Positions 63,346-64,000 of a stretch of 64,000 nt of DNA are shown here, piece after piece (within the stretch, counting starts at the first letter, position 1; each line of letters starts with the position of its first letter). Both the position numbers and the translations under genes were made by a program. The stretch is from Schaalia sp. Marseille-Q2122 (GTDB lineage: Bacteria; Actinomycetota; Actinomycetes; Actinomycetales; Actinomycetaceae). The DNA lies in NCBI RefSeq assembly GCF_903645355.1, contig NZ_CAHJXR010000008.1, positions 62,001 to 126,000 of the forward strand, written 5' to 3'. The notes under the pieces were generated by a model. That model did not search any database. It was given only the letters and a program-made list of their open reading frames with translations, and was not told the DNA's origin.

Positions 63346-64000
63346 GCCAGCTCCTTGTCGCCACCCGAGCACTCCTGCGCTCGCGGGACCGGGCCACCTC
63401 GATCCTGACCATCCTTGCCCTGGCCCTGCCTCACGCCGTATTCCTCAGCGTCATTGGCGGCGTGTACGCCTTCATGGGGCGCGAAGCAAACCCCATGAAC
63501 GCGGTAATGGAGGATCAGCCCTACACCGCGCTGGCCGTCTTCGCGGCCGTCCTCGTTGTCATTCCCGCCCTGTCGATGGGTGCGGCTGCTGCGCGCCTGG
63601 GCGTGAGCCGCAAGGCGCAGGCACTGGCCGTCCAGCGCCTGGTGGGCCTGCCGCCTGCACCCGCTCAAGGCGCCGCCATGCTGGATACTTTGGCACATGC
63701 GGCTGTCGGCATCGCCGTGGGCAGCGTGCTCTATGCGGCCATCTTGCCCGTGTGGCAACTCATCTCCTTCCACGGTGTGCCCCTGTCGATCGGGGAAATG
63801 TGGATGGGTGTCCTCCCTCTTCTGGCCTGCGGGACCATCATGTTGGGACTAACGGCGTTGAGCTCCATCACCGCCATGCGCAAAGTGATGATCACGCCTT
63901 TGGGTGTCGTGCGTCGCACGGACCGCGCGAAGGTGTCCTGGGTGAATATTGTCGTGGCGCTGGTCCTGCTGGCCTTGTGGTTTGGTCCAGGTCAGCTCAT
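63342..64000 (+). CDS. FtsX-like permease of an ABC exporter, partial
   Basis: Starts at ATG 63342 overlapping the ATPase stop and runs off the right edge (about 219 codons visible). Translated by hand: MSQLLVATRALLRSRDRATS, then a first membrane helix (ILTILALALPHAVFLSVIGG), a short periplasmic loop, a helix near FAAVLVVIPALSMGAAAARL, RKAQALAVQRLVGLPPAPAQ and further helices. This is the FtsX/MacB layout, which couples ATP use to export or mechanotransmission in the envelope rather than to import. Confidence 0.82.
   Translation, partial: MSQLLVATRALLRSRDRATSILTILALALPHAVFLSVIGGVYAFMGREANPMNAVMEDQPYTALAVFAAVLVVIPALSMGAAAARLGVSRKAQALAVQRLVGLPPAPAQGAAMLDTLAHAAVGIAVGSVLYAAILPVWQLISFHGVPLSIGEMWMGVLPLLACGTIMLGLTALSSITAMRKVMITPLGVVRRTDRAKVSWVNIVVALVLLALWFGPGQL

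Overview
The window is a high-GC actinobacterial chromosome segment spanning the replication origin. It most resembles the Actinomycetaceae (Actinomyces/Schaalia-like); that placement is inferred from gene content and order, not from a database search. Supporting signs are many GTG starts, the order parB-parA-rsmG-jag-yidC-yidD-rnpA-rpmH / dnaA-dnaN-recF-dciA-gyrB-gyrA, a DUF3566 gene and a DLW-39-type small gene beside tRNA-Ile and tRNA-Ala, and the nudix-DUF6049-murJ-trxB cluster known from other Actinobacteria.

Layout. 1-2.4 kb: start of a carbohydrate ABC importer operon (lipoprotein binding protein, permease running off the left edge) with a LacI-type palindrome upstream. 2.6-4.4 kb: a PP2C phosphatase and a YchJ-like gene whose 3' end is cut off. 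4.4-8.7 kb: an insertion-sequence island in which an IS1634-type transposase gene is broken by an IS3-family element and an ISL3-family element, followed by decayed IS3 orfA fragments. 8.7-11.5 kb: a GH29 alpha-L-fucosidase with Ig-like C-terminal modules. 11.6-15.6 kb: a type VII-type polymorphic toxin locus with three small helical proteins, a WXG-type toxin ending in a TNT-like NAD+ glycohydrolase domain (now split by a frameshift) and a candidate immunity gene. 15.7-20.4 kb: 6-phosphogluconate dehydrogenase, a RelBE-type toxin-antitoxin pair, CCA-adding enzyme and a nudix hydrolase. 20.4-30.5 kb: DUF6049, an extended MurJ, thioredoxin reductase, a PLP aminotransferase, a D-Ala-D-Ala ligase-like ATP-grasp protein and a HAD hydrolase.

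30.7-49.3 kb is the origin core. Four parS sites (three inside the parB coding sequence) lie next to the parAB, rsmG, jag, yidC, yidD, rnpA and rpmH genes transcribed leftward. dnaA to DUF3566 are transcribed rightward, with DnaA boxes on both sides of dnaA. tRNA-Ile(GAU) and tRNA-Ala(UGC) follow. 49.3-59.1 kb carries a small membrane protein, an AlkD-like protein, a class A penicillin-binding protein, a leftward rpsF-ssb-rpsR-rplI operon, a MATE transporter and dnaB, which has its own DnaA-box cluster upstream. 59.1-64 kb is accessory: an unknown protein, a Panacea (DUF4065)/GNAT pair carrying two poly-T frame problems, a nitroreductase, and an ABC ATPase/FtsX-like permease pair whose ATPase 5' end is frame-disrupted.

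The housekeeping genes work together in origin firing (DnaA, DnaN, RecF, DciA, DnaB, gyrase), origin segregation (ParA/ParB/parS) and envelope building (YidC/YidD, MurJ, PBP, Ddl-like). The accessory blocks are a contact-toxin locus, toxin-antitoxin pairs, sugar acquisition and insertion sequences.
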